Below, one piece after another: positions 26,872 to 36,655 of a stretch of 64,000 bases of DNA. The position numbers and the translations under genes are program-made. How positions within the stretch are numbered: position 1 is the first letter of the stretch; the number at the start of each line of letters is the position of its first letter. A model generated the notes under the pieces. That model had not been told where the DNA came from. It saw only the letters and a program-made list of their open reading frames with translations, and made no database searches. Source of the DNA: Saccharospirillum sp. (GTDB lineage: Bacteria; Pseudomonadota; Gammaproteobacteria; Pseudomonadales; Natronospirillaceae); contig JAIUML010000025.1 in NCBI GenBank assembly GCA_022565595.1, positions 1 through 64,000 of the forward strand, given 5' to 3'.

Positions 26872-28254
26872 TTAAGCCTTGGGCAAATTCATCCTGAACC
26901 GTGCGCCACCCAGGGGGCTGTCGTCGATCTCAAGGATGACGTCGTAGCTGGCCAGAATGTCATTCACGATACTCAGGCCAATCCCCTGCCCGGGCTGAAG
27001 CGTATCCAGCCTCTTTCCACGCGTAAGTACTTGTTGGCGGTTTTCAGACGGAATGCCGGGGCCATCGTCGTCTATATTGACGATCCAGGATCCGTTTTCT
27101 TCATCTTCTTCAACGGTAACGCTTATTACGGAGCGACTGTATTTGAAGCCATTCTCAAGCAGGTTGCCGAGCACTTCGAGCAGGTCGTTGTTGTCCATGG
27201 CCACTTGCCAACTGGCGGCGTCATCTTCAGGCAGATCAAGTACTTTATCGTCGGCGAGAAAGGCTTTACCGAGGGCACTGCCGAGCCGATTCAAGGCCTG
27301 ACTGAGCGAACTGCGCTGACCAAGCACTGGGCCGGAGCGGGCTTCGGTGACGGCCCGCTGGAGCTGATAACGGATAATCTGATCCATGCGCCGAACCTGC
27401 TCGTTCAGTTCGGACTCGTCACCCGGGTTCAAGGTGCGCATCACCGCCAGGGGAGTCTTCAAGCTGTGCGCCAGGTCGGCCATGGCCTGGCGGTAGCGAT
27501 CACGCTGACCCTGCTCGGCAGCAAGCAGTCGGTTCAGGTTATCCGTCAGTGGGCGCAACTCGTCTGGGTAACGACCTTCCAGGCGGCTCTTGTTGCCGGC
27601 TCTGATCTGCTGAAGGTTGAGCGCCAGAGTGCGCAATGGCATCAACCCCCAGCGGGCCACAAGCCAGAGCGAAATCAACAAGGCAAAAGTGACCGTGACC
27701 AGTCCACCCCAGAGCTGGTTGCGGAAGGTGCGCAGGCTACGGTATAGCGGCGAGGCGTCTTCCAGCACCCAATACTCGAAAAGTTGTTCGTTGCCGGCAT
27801 CGGTCTCCCAGATCACGGCGTAGCGCTCATAAACCAGTCCCGACTGCTCCCCATACTGCTCCTGACCGGGGGCTATGGCAGCCTGACGTTGCATCCAGTC
27901 GGTGGAATCCAGCCAGTCGCTGGAGAGGCTGCGCCAGACGATGTCCCGATCCTCATTCAGTACCAACGCCATCAGGCCAGATTCGGGGGAGTTATAGCGT
28001 TCTTCGGCCAGGTAGCGAGGCAACCACAAGGAATCTTCGGTTGGTTCAGACTCGGCGAGCAGGTTAAGCACGCGCAAGAAGAGACGTTCGGCCTGGCCCG
28101 AGACCAGGCTGCGCTCAAAGGCACGGTCCAGGGCAACACCGGTAAAACCCAAAAACAACAGCAGGACCAAAGAAGCCGACACCAGCAGGCGTCGGCGCAG
28201 TGAAAAATGGCCAGACAAACGACGAATTGGCTTAACCGGCATGGCCATCCGCAT
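26872..28254 (-). CDS. Sensor histidine kinase, PhoQ-like
   Basis: 460 aa. TM1 (about 25-45), a periplasmic sensor of about 120 residues, TM2 (about 175-197), HAMP-like linker, H-box MADLAHSLKTPLAVM (His phospho-acceptor), N-box NLLENGFKYS, G1 DDGPGIP and G2 GQGIGLSIV. PhoQ-type ATP lid. It phosphorylates the response regulator encoded just upstream (23-bp overlap). Signal (Mg2+, pH, peptides?) is not readable here. Confidence 0.92.
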   Translation of the reverse strand: MRMAMPVKPIRRLSGHFSLRRRLLVSASLVLLLFLGFTGVALDRAFERSLVSGQAERLFLRVLNLLAESEPTEDSLWLPRYLAEERYNSPESGLMALVLNEDRDIVWRSLSSDWLDSTDWMQRQAAIAPGQEQYGEQSGLVYERYAVIWETDAGNEQLFEYWVLEDASPLYRSLRTFRNQLWGGLVTVTFALLISLWLVARWGLMPLRTLALNLQQIRAGNKSRLEGRYPDELRPLTDNLNRLLAAEQGQRDRYRQAMADLAHSLKTPLAVMRTLNPGDESELNEQVRRMDQIIRYQLQRAVTEARSGPVLGQRSSLSQALNRLGSALGKAFLADDKVLDLPEDDAASWQVAMDNNDLLEVLGNLLENGFKYSRSVISVTVEEDEENGSWIVNIDDDGPGIPSENRQQVLTRGKRLDTLQPGQGIGLSIVNDILASYDVILEIDDSPLGGARFRMNLPKA

Positions 28255-28915
28255 TAAAGCGATAGCCCATACCGCGCTGAGTCAGAATGGGGTTGCGCTT
28301 GCCATCCGGGTCGAGTTTTTTGCGCAAGCGCCGAATGAAGACCTCGATCACATTGCTGTCCCGGTCAAAATCCTGCTCATAAAGGTGGGTGGTCAGTTCT
28401 GTTTTGGAAACCACCTTGTCCCGGTGCAACATCAGGTATTCGAGGGTGTTGTACTCGTAGCTGGTGAGTTCAACTCGCTGCCCAGCGACTCTCAGGGTTT
28501 TGGAAGCGGTGTCGAGTTCGTACTCGCCCACTTGCAACGATGAAGTCGCCATGCCCACACTGCGCCTCAGCAAAGCTTTTACCCGTGCCAGCAGCTCGGC
28601 AAACACAAAGGGTTTGGCAAGGTAGTCGTCCGCACCGGCTTCAAGACCAGTGACCTTGTCCTGCCAATGCCCACGAGCGGTAAGGATCATGATGGGGTAG
28701 GTTTTGCCCTGAGCCCGCAGCTGACGGATCAGTTCAATACCGTCCAATTCGGGCAAGCCCAGGTCTATGATGGCGGCGTCGTAATCGTGCTCACCACCCA
28801 TGAACAGACCATCCTTGCCATCGCTGCTGACATCGACGGCGTAGCCTTCCCGTTTCAGCCCCTGCTGCAGGTGCTCCTGCAAGCCCGTTTCATCTTCAAC
28901 GACCAAGAGCCGCAT
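28232..28915 (-). CDS. OmpR-family response regulator, PhoP-like
   Basis: 227 aa from ATG 28915. Receiver with phospho-acceptor Asp51 (IIDLGLPELDG) and the conserved Lys in DDYLAKPF, then an OmpR winged helix (LTSYEYNTLEYLML...NVIEVFIRRLRKKL...RGMGYRF). Overlaps both the kinase gene and the upstream PepSY-like gene (20 bp), so all are coupled. Confidence 0.93.
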   Translation of the reverse strand: MRLLVVEDETGLQEHLQQGLKREGYAVDVSSDGKDGLFMGGEHDYDAAIIDLGLPELDGIELIRQLRAQGKTYPIMILTARGHWQDKVTGLEAGADDYLAKPFVFAELLARVKALLRRSVGMATSSLQVGEYELDTASKTLRVAGQRVELTSYEYNTLEYLMLHRDKVVSKTELTTHLYEQDFDRDSNVIEVFIRRLRKKLDPDGKRNPILTQRGMGYRFNADGHAG

Positions 28916-29321
28916 TGACTTCCTCCAATATCGCCGGGTCGGTCGGCAAGCCTGTCGCCGCATCCAGATCGATGTTGCGCACTCGGCCATCCGACGACAA
29001 TACTCTCACTCGAAACACCACCTGGTTACCGTTGCCAAGGCGATCAACTTTGACCACCCGGCCCTGAAACAGACACTCGCCAACCTGGACTACTGCACGC
29101 TCTTCGGTCAGCGGCAAGGCCACCCCCGGACAGGGGTGATTGGTTTGCGCGGTGGCAGTCGTCACACTGGCCAGGCTGACCACAAGGGCGAGACCGATAG
29201 CTGACCACCAAAGGCGCCAACGATGGCTGTAAGCTGAGTCCAGAGCCTGAACACTGCTAACTCTGTTACCGGTTATAACCTTGTGGGCTGCTGTTGTAAT
29301 TCTATTGAACGCCCTTGCCAT
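28896..29321 (-). CDS. PepSY-like small envelope protein
   Basis: 141 aa. A 33-residue cytoplasmic lead, one hydrophobic segment/signal (about 36-58, LWWSAIGLALVVSLASVTTATA), then a PepSY-type domain (GRVVKVDRLGNGNQVVFRVRV...GRVRNIDLDAATG). PepSY proteins often sit beside PhoP-type systems and may modulate the kinase (inference). Coupled to the response regulator. Confidence 0.75.
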   Translation of the reverse strand: MARAFNRITTAAHKVITGNRVSSVQALDSAYSHRWRLWWSAIGLALVVSLASVTTATAQTNHPCPGVALPLTEERAVVQVGECLFQGRVVKVDRLGNGNQVVFRVRVLSSDGRVRNIDLDAATGLPTDPAILEEVNAALGR

Positions 29322-29333
29322 GAAGCTGCCTCG

Positions 29334-29894
29334 TCATCGTCTGGGCGTCACCTCAACCTCCAGACGGACATAGCGGCCGGGGTGACGATCCATAAAAGTC
29401 ATGAATTCCCGACCATTGTAGCGGTAGCGAACCTCATAGCCTACCAGTTCGCGCCTGCGATGACGGTATTCCACTTCACATTCGCGCTCTGTTCGATAAT
29501 GCACGATGGTTTCACCGCGACCACCCAGCTCATGCCCAATGGCACCGCCAATGATGCCGCCAGCAATGGCACCAAATACCTGGGATTCCGGCGAGCGCCC
29601 GGCCTGTGAGCCAACGGTCGCACCCACAGCGCCACCAATGATGGTTGAGGCCGGGTTGCCACTGCGGTAGCTGCGCTCTACTTCAACATTCCGAGTGCGG
29701 CAGATTTCATAGCGGTCATCACGACGGCTGCTTTCGCGGTAGTAGTAGGTTTCGTAAATGGGTACGGCACTGACCACGCGCCCTTCATCCATAAAGCGCT
29801 GGCGATCGCTCCAGGAGCTTCCTCGGTAATCTGCGGCGGCAGAACCGGCCAGGGCTACTGCCAGGGCGGCACTTAACAACCATTGCGTTTTCAT
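29334..29894 (-). CDS. Glycine-zipper (17-kDa surface antigen-like) protein
   Basis: 186 aa from ATG 29894. Signal peptide (1-22); a glycine-zipper stretch (about 80-125: ASTIIGGAVGATVGSQAGRSP...FGAIAGGIIGGAIGHELGG). The C-terminus is Arg/Tyr-rich (YRHRRRELVGYEVRYRYNGRE) with a Cys. Likely an outer-membrane-associated protein. 12 bp ahead of the PepSY gene; a member of the two-component operon and perhaps its output or sensor partner. Confidence 0.8.
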   Translation of the reverse strand: MKTQWLLSAALAVALAGSAAADYRGSSWSDRQRFMDEGRVVSAVPIYETYYYRESSRRDDRYEICRTRNVEVERSYRSGNPASTIIGGAVGATVGSQAGRSPESQVFGAIAGGIIGGAIGHELGGRGETIVHYRTERECEVEYRHRRRELVGYEVRYRYNGREFMTFMDRHPGRYVRLEVEVTPRR

Positions 29895-29978
29895 TGTTGA
29901 TCCCCTCATCTCATTCATGACTCCAGTCTATGCTCTGGGCATGAACCCAACCTGAATCAACAGTATAACAGAGGGAAA

Positions 29979-30006
29979 ACTTGCGGCCTGAGGGCCGCAA
30001 GTTGCA
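29979..30006 (-). terminator. Terminator after BASS transporter gene
   Basis: ACTTGCGGCC and GGCCGCAAGT (29979-29988, 29993-30002) form a 10-bp stem; on the minus strand TTTTCCC follows. Confidence 0.6.
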
Positions 30007-30018
30007 ACGGGAAAGGAA

Positions 30019-30915
30019 TCAGGCCGGTTCGACTTTGGCCTGATCTCGCGCCAGCTCTTCTCGCCTGGTCCAGCGGCGATAAAAGACTGTGGCAATGGTC
30101 GAGTTGATGACAATAAAGAGGGAGTACATGACTGGCATCAGCAGAATAAGCTGCTGAGTTTCATCGGCAAAGGTCATGATGACAATCAGTGCAGCCAATG
30201 GCCCATTCTGAATACCGGTTTCCAGCGATACAGTTCTGGCCTTCTGTGGGTTCAGCTTCAGTACCCTCGAGAACAGATAACCAAAGGTAAAGCCAATAAT
30301 GCCAATCAGGATAACCGCAGCATAGACTTCCCAGCCGGTCTCAACCAGCAAACGCCAGTTTCTGGGCACCCAGGTAACGACCAGGAAGATGATAACGATG
30401 GCGCCCAGGATGCCCCCCATCAGCTCTATAACAGCGCCAATATTGGAGTTCTTGCGGCGCAACCACATGCCAATGAGAGTCGGGATCAACAAGACAAAGA
30501 GTAATCGAGCGATCTGGTCCGGCGGGATTCGAAACGCATCATCTATACCCTGGGTATAGAACTCCATCAGCAAAGGCACCATGACAAAGCCTGCCAGGGT
30601 AGAGCAGATGGTCATCATGATACTCAAGCTGAGCAGACTTTTTGAAAAATAGGCAAAGATGTTGGACGTGGTACCACCGGGCATACAGCCAATCAGCACC
30701 AGGCCAACGGTTTGCTCGACTGTCAGGTTGAGTACTCGCGACAACAAAAAGGCAATCAATGGCATCAGCATGTACTGGGAAGCAAACCCTACTCCCACTG
30801 CCTGAGGGTGGCGCAGGGCCAATCGCAAATCCTTGAAGGTCAGTGACGACCCCATGCCAAACATGATGATAACCATCATGAGGGACAATAAACTTTCTTC
30901 CAATGGACTCAGCAT
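30019..30915 (-). CDS. Bile acid:sodium symporter (BASS) family transporter
   Basis: 298 aa with about nine membrane helices. VGLVLIGCMPGGTTSNIFAYF is the family signature (crossover region). Sodium-coupled uptake of an organic acid; substrate unknown (2-oxo acids, pantothenate and others occur in the family). Starts 25 bp after fadD on the same strand, so probably in one transcript. Confidence 0.87.
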   Translation of the reverse strand: MLSPLEESLLSLMMVIIMFGMGSSLTFKDLRLALRHPQAVGVGFASQYMLMPLIAFLLSRVLNLTVEQTVGLVLIGCMPGGTTSNIFAYFSKSLLSLSIMMTICSTLAGFVMVPLLMEFYTQGIDDAFRIPPDQIARLLFVLLIPTLIGMWLRRKNSNIGAVIELMGGILGAIVIIFLVVTWVPRNWRLLVETGWEVYAAVILIGIIGFTFGYLFSRVLKLNPQKARTVSLETGIQNGPLAALIVIMTFADETQQLILLMPVMYSLFIVINSTIATVFYRRWTRREELARDQAKVEPA

Positions 30916-30940
30916 TCTCTATGCTCCAACTTTGTTGGTG

Positions 30941-32677
30941 TTATTGTTTGTCTACAGCAGCGCGTACTTCTTTGCGCAGAACCTTGCCGACCGGCGTCTT
31001 GGGCAATTCGCTCCAGAACACAACCTTTTTGGGAACCTTGTAGGCGGCCAGCTCCTGCTTGCAATGAGCGATAACGTCTTTTTCAGTGACGCCCTCTTCC
31101 CGCAACACTACATAAGCCTGCACTGCTTCACCGGTCTGATTGTCAGAGACGCCAATGACCGCGGATTCCTGCACCTGTGGTATACGAGCAATGCAGTCCT
31201 CAACCTCATTGGGATAGACGTTAAAGCCACTGACCAGAATCATGTCTTTTTTGCGATCGACAATGCTGAAATGGCCGTCTTCCGTCATGACACCGATATC
31301 CCCGGTATAGAACCAGCCATCCTTGATCGAATCGGCGGTATCCTGGGGGCGATTCCAGTACCCCTTCATGACCTGGGGGCCACGCACTATGATTTCACCA
31401 GGCTCGCCAACGGGCACAGTTTTGCCCTGTTCATCAACAAGACGCACGTCGGTACCGGGTGCCGGAACACCAATGCTGTTTGCTCGTTCATGGCCAATAG
31501 GGTTAAAGCAGACGACCGGCGATGTCTCCGTCAGCCCATAACCCTCTGCAATAGGGCTACCGACGACTGTGCGCCATCGCTCGGCAACCGACTGGTGAAG
31601 CGCCGTTCCCCCCGCCATAGCCAACTTCATGGTTTTTGGTGGGTAGACTGTGAACCAGTCTTCATTCAAAAGCGCATTGTAGAGGGTGTTAACCCCTGAA
31701 ATGGCGGTGATAGCATAGTTATCAAAGGCGCGCTGGCAATTCTGAATTGGCCGTGGGCTCGGCACCAGAACGTTGTGCCCTCCCTTGTGATAAAACGCCA
31801 ACAAGTTCACGGTGAAAGCGAAGATGTGATAGATCGGCAAAGCGGTGAGAATGCACTCTTTGCCAGGCTCGATGTGCCCACCGACAACAGAATCGACCTG
31901 CTCAAGGTTGCTGATCAGGTTTCCATGGGTCAACACGGCGCCTTTACTGACGCCCGTGGTTCCGCCCGTATACTGCAATAAAGCCGTATCTGAGCGCGTC
32001 AAATGCTCCCAGTACTGACGGACATCGATGTTTGATTTGGCTTTTGCTTCACGACCTTTTTTAAGGGCCTGATTAATGTTGTCCACGTTCAAATTGTGCT
32101 TGGGAATGACGCGATTCCAGTGTTTAAGCACGGCCTTTAGTACGCCCCTCACGACGGGCGGAAACCATTGAGCAACAGAGGTGACGACCACCTGTTTAAT
32201 GCCCGTTTTAGGCAATATCGCCTCCAACTTGTCGACGAACATGTCGACAATAACGAGCGCTTGCGCGCCGCTGTCATTGAACTGGTGCTCCATTTCCCTT
32301 TTGGTATAGAGCGGGTTCACATTCACCAGGGTACAACCGGCCTTGAGAATACCAAAGGCAACAACGGGCAGCGTCAGACAGTTGGGCATTTGCACGGCGA
32401 CCCGAGTACCCGCCTCCAGCTTGACGACCTCGCGCAGGTAAACAGCAAAAGCATCCGACATTTCGTCGACTTGCGCATACGTCAGGTGACCATTCATGCC
32501 GTTCGGCATGCAGGTTGTAAAGGCGGTTTTATCGCTGAATGTTTGACTGGACGCCTGTATCAGCGCGGGCAGGTTATCGTGTAAATGGTGTCCATCTGTT
32601 GCATCACCTGCCTCTGAACGGGCGACTCGGTGAAAGCTTTCCCAGGGTTTACTATCGTAGAACTGATCATTCGACAT
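30941..32677 (-). CDS. fadD: Long-chain acyl-CoA synthetase
   Basis: 578 aa, ANL superfamily. P-loop YTGGTTGVSKGAVLTH (about 222-237); GYGLTETSPVV; YTGDIGVM and the C-terminal hinge DRKKDMILVSGFNVYPNEVE. FadD-specific N-terminus and length (E. coli FadD is 561). Activates fatty acids to acyl-CoA at the inner membrane for beta-oxidation. The catalytic Lys is in PKTPVGKVLRKE. Confidence 0.92.
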   Translation of the reverse strand: MSNDQFYDSKPWESFHRVARSEAGDATDGHHLHDNLPALIQASSQTFSDKTAFTTCMPNGMNGHLTYAQVDEMSDAFAVYLREVVKLEAGTRVAVQMPNCLTLPVVAFGILKAGCTLVNVNPLYTKREMEHQFNDSGAQALVIVDMFVDKLEAILPKTGIKQVVVTSVAQWFPPVVRGVLKAVLKHWNRVIPKHNLNVDNINQALKKGREAKAKSNIDVRQYWEHLTRSDTALLQYTGGTTGVSKGAVLTHGNLISNLEQVDSVVGGHIEPGKECILTALPIYHIFAFTVNLLAFYHKGGHNVLVPSPRPIQNCQRAFDNYAITAISGVNTLYNALLNEDWFTVYPPKTMKLAMAGGTALHQSVAERWRTVVGSPIAEGYGLTETSPVVCFNPIGHERANSIGVPAPGTDVRLVDEQGKTVPVGEPGEIIVRGPQVMKGYWNRPQDTADSIKDGWFYTGDIGVMTEDGHFSIVDRKKDMILVSGFNVYPNEVEDCIARIPQVQESAVIGVSDNQTGEAVQAYVVLREEGVTEKDVIAHCKQELAAYKVPKKVVFWSELPKTPVGKVLRKEVRAAVDKQ

Positions 32678-33376
32678 GAATGGCCTCTCAATGATGGCCT
32701 GTCAGCGCAACGGTCAGAGAGTATTTCGCTCCGGTGCCATGTTACAGGTCCTTTTTGTTTTTATGCCTCGTTACAGTACCTAACTCTTCTGCTAAGCAAC
32801 AATAGCTATATGCGGTATTAAGAGAAAAAAGCACAGATACCCGAGCTACCCGATGATTATTAACCGCTACCGTCAGATTGCCAAGGCAGTAAAACTCTCA
32901 ATGAGAACCAGCCGACGATAATCCAACAGCGAGCCTTTTTGGTGGGTCAGGAATTTACACAAGTGTGCGGCTCAAGGCGCTACCCAGAAGGCATCAGGCT
33001 TACCGATGGGTGTCCACAAATTCTGTGGATAAGTGTGTGTAAAAGAGGTTACTGATCGGGGCTGAGCACCACTATTACTGCGCACTCTACAGATTGTTTA
33101 TTTTTTGATCAGCTATTTTTTATCTATATAAAACAATCAGTTACAGGTTTTCAGGCCTTACCATGCGTTGAATGGCTGTTCAACTTTGCCCATAAGCGAT
33201 GAAAAAACTGTTCAGTTTCGGCTTGGGGATATTTTCCTAAACCCTTTTCAAAAATGCGGCAAGAGTATCGTCGGGTCTAATTTGTAATTTTTTGTACGTA
33301 TTCATCAAATTGTAAAATAGTACGACACTCAATCAGCTGGATTGCCACCCTGAATCAACAGGGTGGCGTAGCCGAA
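32678..33376. other. 699-bp intergenic region with a DnaA-box-like site and AT-rich tract
   Basis: No convincing gene. TGTGGATAA (33024-33032) is an exact DnaA box, forming an inverted pair with TGTCCACAA (33011-33019). Related 9-mers are near 32955 and 33034. An AT-rich stretch (about 33090-33145) contains TATATAAA. A hairpin CCACCCTG/CAGGGTGG (33345-33366) follows the mvaT-like stop. The region must hold the fadD promoter on the minus strand. Confidence 0.5.
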
Positions 33377-33841
33377 TTACTTGATCAACCAGGTCTGAAC
33401 GGTTTCAACACCAAACTCTTCCAACCACAGATCCAGGGTTTTCGGGTTGCGGCGTTTTTTCTCGATTTTTTCGCCGGTATTGGGGTTTTCATAGACACCC
33501 AGTTCAAGCTTTACTTCGTTACCTGTCTTGCTGCTGGCCTTGGCCTTCTTGCGACTGGCCTTGACGCCACCAACACGAGCAAAATAGGCTTGAAGTTCCT
33601 CATAGAACTCCGGCTTGTCAGCCTTCTTACCCTGGGCTTTCACCCATTCGACGATGGCTTTGGCACGAACGGTAAAAATATCGTATTCGGAGATGCCATA
33701 TTCGTCGAACAGCTTGCGCACAGCCTCGTCGTACTCCTCGAAACCTTGCATACGCTTGGCTTGAGCTTCCTTCTGCTGACGCAGCTCCTCTAGTTTGCCT
33801 TCCACTTCGGAAATTTTCTTGTCGATTTCCAGATCCAGCAT
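33377..33841 (-). CDS. MvaT/H-NS-like nucleoid-associated protein
   Basis: 154 aa from ATG 33841. N-terminal coiled coil (about 4-40, LEIDKKISEVEGKLEELRQQ) for oligomerisation, a middle Lys-rich linker (about 90-113, ASRKKAKASSK) and a C-terminal H-NS-type DNA-binding module: YENPNTGEKIEKKRRNPKTLDLW, matching the MvaT pattern YxNPxTGExIExK...NxKTLxxW. It should silence AT-rich foreign DNA. Only 14 bp after lysS; probably the last gene of prfB-lysS. The middle segment (residues 40-85) is unlike MvaT and adds length. Confidence 0.75.
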   Translation of the reverse strand: MLDLEIDKKISEVEGKLEELRQQKEAQAKRMQGFEEYDEAVRKLFDEYGISEYDIFTVRAKAIVEWVKAQGKKADKPEFYEELQAYFARVGGVKASRKKAKASSKTGNEVKLELGVYENPNTGEKIEKKRRNPKTLDLWLEEFGVETVQTWLIK

Positions 33842-33855
33842 GGTGTGCCTCCTGA

Positions 33856-35358
33856 TCATTCGCCCGTTGAACGGGGTTTCATATGGGGAAATAAAATAAC
33901 GTCCTTGATGGACGGTGAATCGGTGAAATACATGGCCAGACGATCAATACCAATGCCCTCGCCGGCCGTTGGCGGCATGCCGTATTCCAGAGCGGTAATG
34001 TAATCTTCGTCATAAAACATGGCTTCGTCATCGCCAGCGTCTTTCTCTTCCACCTGGGCACGGAAGCGCGCTGCCTGGTCGATGGGGTCATTCAGCTCCG
34101 AGAAGCCATTGGCAATCTCACGGCCGCCCAGAAAGAACTCGAAGCGGTCGGTGACTTCAGGATTATCATCGTTGCGGCGTGCCAGCGGCGATATCTCGGC
34201 CGGGTAAGCGGTGATAAATACCGGGCCTTTCAGTCGTTCTTCTACCGTGGCTTCAAAGATTTCTGTCTGTATACGGCCCAGGCCCCAACCTGCAGCGACT
34301 TCTATGCTCAGCTTGGTGGCAACAGTGGCAGCGGCTTCGCGACTGTCGATATCAGAAGCGGTCAGGTTCGGGTTGTACTTCAAAATGGCGTCGAACATGC
34401 TCAACCGCTCAAACGGCTGCCCCAGATCAAAAGCTTCTCCCTGGTAGTGCAGTTCGGTGGTGCCGAGAACGTCCTGTGCCAGGGTGCGCAGCATGTCTTC
34501 GGTCAGGTCCATCAACTGGTGGTAGTCCGCATAGGCCTGATACCATTCCAGCATAGTGAACTCGGGGTTATGACGTGTCGACACCCCTTCGTTACGGAAG
34601 TTGCGGTTGATCTCGAACACCTTCTCGAAGCCACCGACGACCAGGCGCTTAAGGTATAGCTCCGGAGCAATGCGCAGGTACATGTCGATGTCCATGGCGT
34701 TATGGTGCGTCATGAAGGGCCGCGCCGTGGCGCCACCGGGAATCACCTGCAGCATGGGTGTCTCCACTTCCATAAAGCCCCGATCCGACAGGTAACGGCG
34801 AATGCCATTGATGATGCCGGCACGCACTTCAAAGGTACGGCGCGTTTCGTCGCTGGTGATCAGATCCACGTAGCGCTGGCGGTATTTCAGCTCCTGGTCG
34901 GCCAGCCCATGGAACTTGTCCGGCAGCGGGCGAAGCGACTTGGTCAGAATGGTCATGTCGGCTTCGGCAGCGACCTCGACATAGAGCTCACCCTTGCCGG
35001 ATTTGGACAGTTTGCCGGTGACGCCAACAATGTCGCCAATATCGAGCAATTGCCAATCCTGACTGGTTTTCTGCAAGGCCTTGGGCATATAGAACTGAAT
35101 ACGGCCACTGCTGTCGCGCAGGCCAACAAAGGGCCCACCACGGCGCATGACACGCCCGGCCACCGATATCTGAATGTTCAGATCAGCAATGGCCTCTTTT
35201 TCCAGATCACCGTACTCGGCCTGAAGGTCGCCAGCCAGATGCTCCCGTTTGAAGGTATTGGGGAAGGCCTGAGGCCGACTCTCTCCCAGTTGCGCCAATT
35301 TCTGCTTGCGCTCGGCGATGAGCTGGTTCTCTTCGAGCGGCTGCTGGTTGTCTGTCAT
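33856..35358 (-). CDS. lysS: Lysyl-tRNA synthetase (class II)
   Basis: 500 aa. OB-fold anticodon domain (about 50-150) and class II core with motif 2 ([18 protein letters not shown]) and motif 3 ([11 protein letters not shown]). Attaches Lys to tRNA-Lys. Start ATG 35358 chosen (family MTDNQ...); an upstream in-frame codon extends to 35376. Directly downstream of prfB, a standard gammaproteobacterial pairing. Confidence 0.97.
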   Translation of the reverse strand: MTDNQQPLEENQLIAERKQKLAQLGESRPQAFPNTFKREHLAGDLQAEYGDLEKEAIADLNIQISVAGRVMRRGGPFVGLRDSSGRIQFYMPKALQKTSQDWQLLDIGDIVGVTGKLSKSGKGELYVEVAAEADMTILTKSLRPLPDKFHGLADQELKYRQRYVDLITSDETRRTFEVRAGIINGIRRYLSDRGFMEVETPMLQVIPGGATARPFMTHHNAMDIDMYLRIAPELYLKRLVVGGFEKVFEINRNFRNEGVSTRHNPEFTMLEWYQAYADYHQLMDLTEDMLRTLAQDVLGTTELHYQGEAFDLGQPFERLSMFDAILKYNPNLTASDIDSREAAATVATKLSIEVAAGWGLGRIQTEIFEATVEERLKGPVFITAYPAEISPLARRNDDNPEVTDRFEFFLGGREIANGFSELNDPIDQAARFRAQVEEKDAGDDEAMFYDEDYITALEYGMPPTAGEGIGIDRLAMYFTDSPSIKDVILFPHMKPRSTGE

Positions 35359-35385
35359 ATCGGTAAAGTTCCGCAATGCATGATG

Positions 35386-35409
35386 GCCACCGACTCGGAG
35401 GTCGGTGGC
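35386..35409 (-). other. Hairpin between prfB and lysS
   Basis: GCCACCGAC (35386-35394) pairs perfectly with GTCGGTGGC (35401-35409). There is no T-run, so it is a processing or attenuation hairpin rather than a terminator. Confidence 0.55.
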
Positions 35410-35414
35410 GTGAA

Positions 35415-36510
35415 TTAAAGACCTTTCTTTAGTGAGGCTTCGATAAACTGATCGAGAGCGCCATCCAGCACCGCCTGGGTATTGTGTGTTTCAACCCCGG
35501 TACGCAGGTCCTTGATGCGAGAATCGTCCAGCACGTATGAACGAATCTGACTGCCCCAACCAATGTCGGACTTGGAGTCCTCCTGTGCCTGAGCCGCCTC
35601 GTTGCGCTTTTGCATTTCCTGCTCATAAAGCTTGGCTTTCAATTGCTTCATGGCGGTGTCCTTGTTCTTGTGCTGCGAACGATCGTTCTGGCACTGCGTG
35701 ACGATGCCCGAAGGAATGTGCGTAATCCGCACTGCCGATTCCGTCCGGTTGACGTGCTGACCACCCGCACCCGAAGCGCGATACACATCGATGCGCAAAT
35801 CGGCAGGGTTGATATCCACTACAAAACTGTCATCAATCTCCGGCGAGACAAAGACCGACGAGAAAGAGGTATGGCGACGATTACCGGAGTCGAACGGCGA
35901 TTTGCGCACCAGACGATGCACACCGGTTTCGGTACGCAGCCAGCCAAAGGCGTATTCGCCGTCAACCTTGATCGTTGCAGACTTGATGCCGGCAACATCA
36001 CCGGCGGAGACTTCCAGCAACTCGGATTTGAAGCCCTTCTCCTCGGCCCAACGCAGGTACATGCGCAGCATGATTTCTGCCCAGTCCTGCGCTTCAGTGC
36101 CGCCGGAACCGGCCTGAATGTCGACATAGGCATTGTTGGGGTCCATCTCGCCGCTGAACATGCGCCGGAACTCCAGCACCTCCAGTTCGGATTCGAGGTT
36201 GTTGAGATCGGCTTTCACATCTTCCAGGGTGGCTTCGTCGTTTTCTTCAACGGCCATCTCCAGCAAGTCGGCTGCATCGGAAACACCGTCGGTCAGGTTT
36301 ACGATCGTCTTGACCACGGTTTCCAGGGCACTACGCTCCTGGCCAAGTGCCTGGGCTCTATCTGGCTGGTTCCAGACATCGGGTTGCGCCAGTTCACGCT
36401 CTACTTCGTCGAGACGTTCTTTCTTGTAATCGAAGTCAAAGATACCCCCTAAGCACGTCGGTACGCGCCTTGAGGTCTTTGATTTGTTCTTTGATGGGAG
36501 AAATTTCCAC
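35415..36510 (-). CDS. prfB: Peptide chain release factor 2 (programmed +1 frameshift)
   Basis: 364 aa after frameshifting. Translation starts at GTG 36510 (AGGAG 7 bases upstream) and reads 24 codons to CTT (36441-36439). It then meets in-frame TGA (36438-36436) followed by C. AGGGGG, an internal ribosome-binding-like signal, lies just before (AGG GGG TAT CTT TGA C), the standard autoregulatory shift; reading resumes at GAC 36437. The tripeptide SPF (stop recognition) and GGQ (GAGGQHVNR) are present. Releases peptides at UGA/UAA. Without the shift, only a 24-aa peptide forms. Confidence 0.97.
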
Positions 36511-36655
36511 GAATCACTCCTGATGATTGATAAAAATGGACCACCCGCCTGGTGCATTGAGGCACTGCCAATTGGCAAAATGGTAACTGGCTGAATGGGG
36601 CGCGCATTTTAGCGAAAATCGAGCCTGTTCGATAGTGATATTGGCTGTTTTGGCT

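Noticed and set aside
32678-33376. Chromosome origin in the fadD-mvaT gap
   Set aside because: One exact DnaA box is expected by chance at this length, no origin-type genes (dnaA, mnmG, rpmH) are near, and gene orientation does not switch here.
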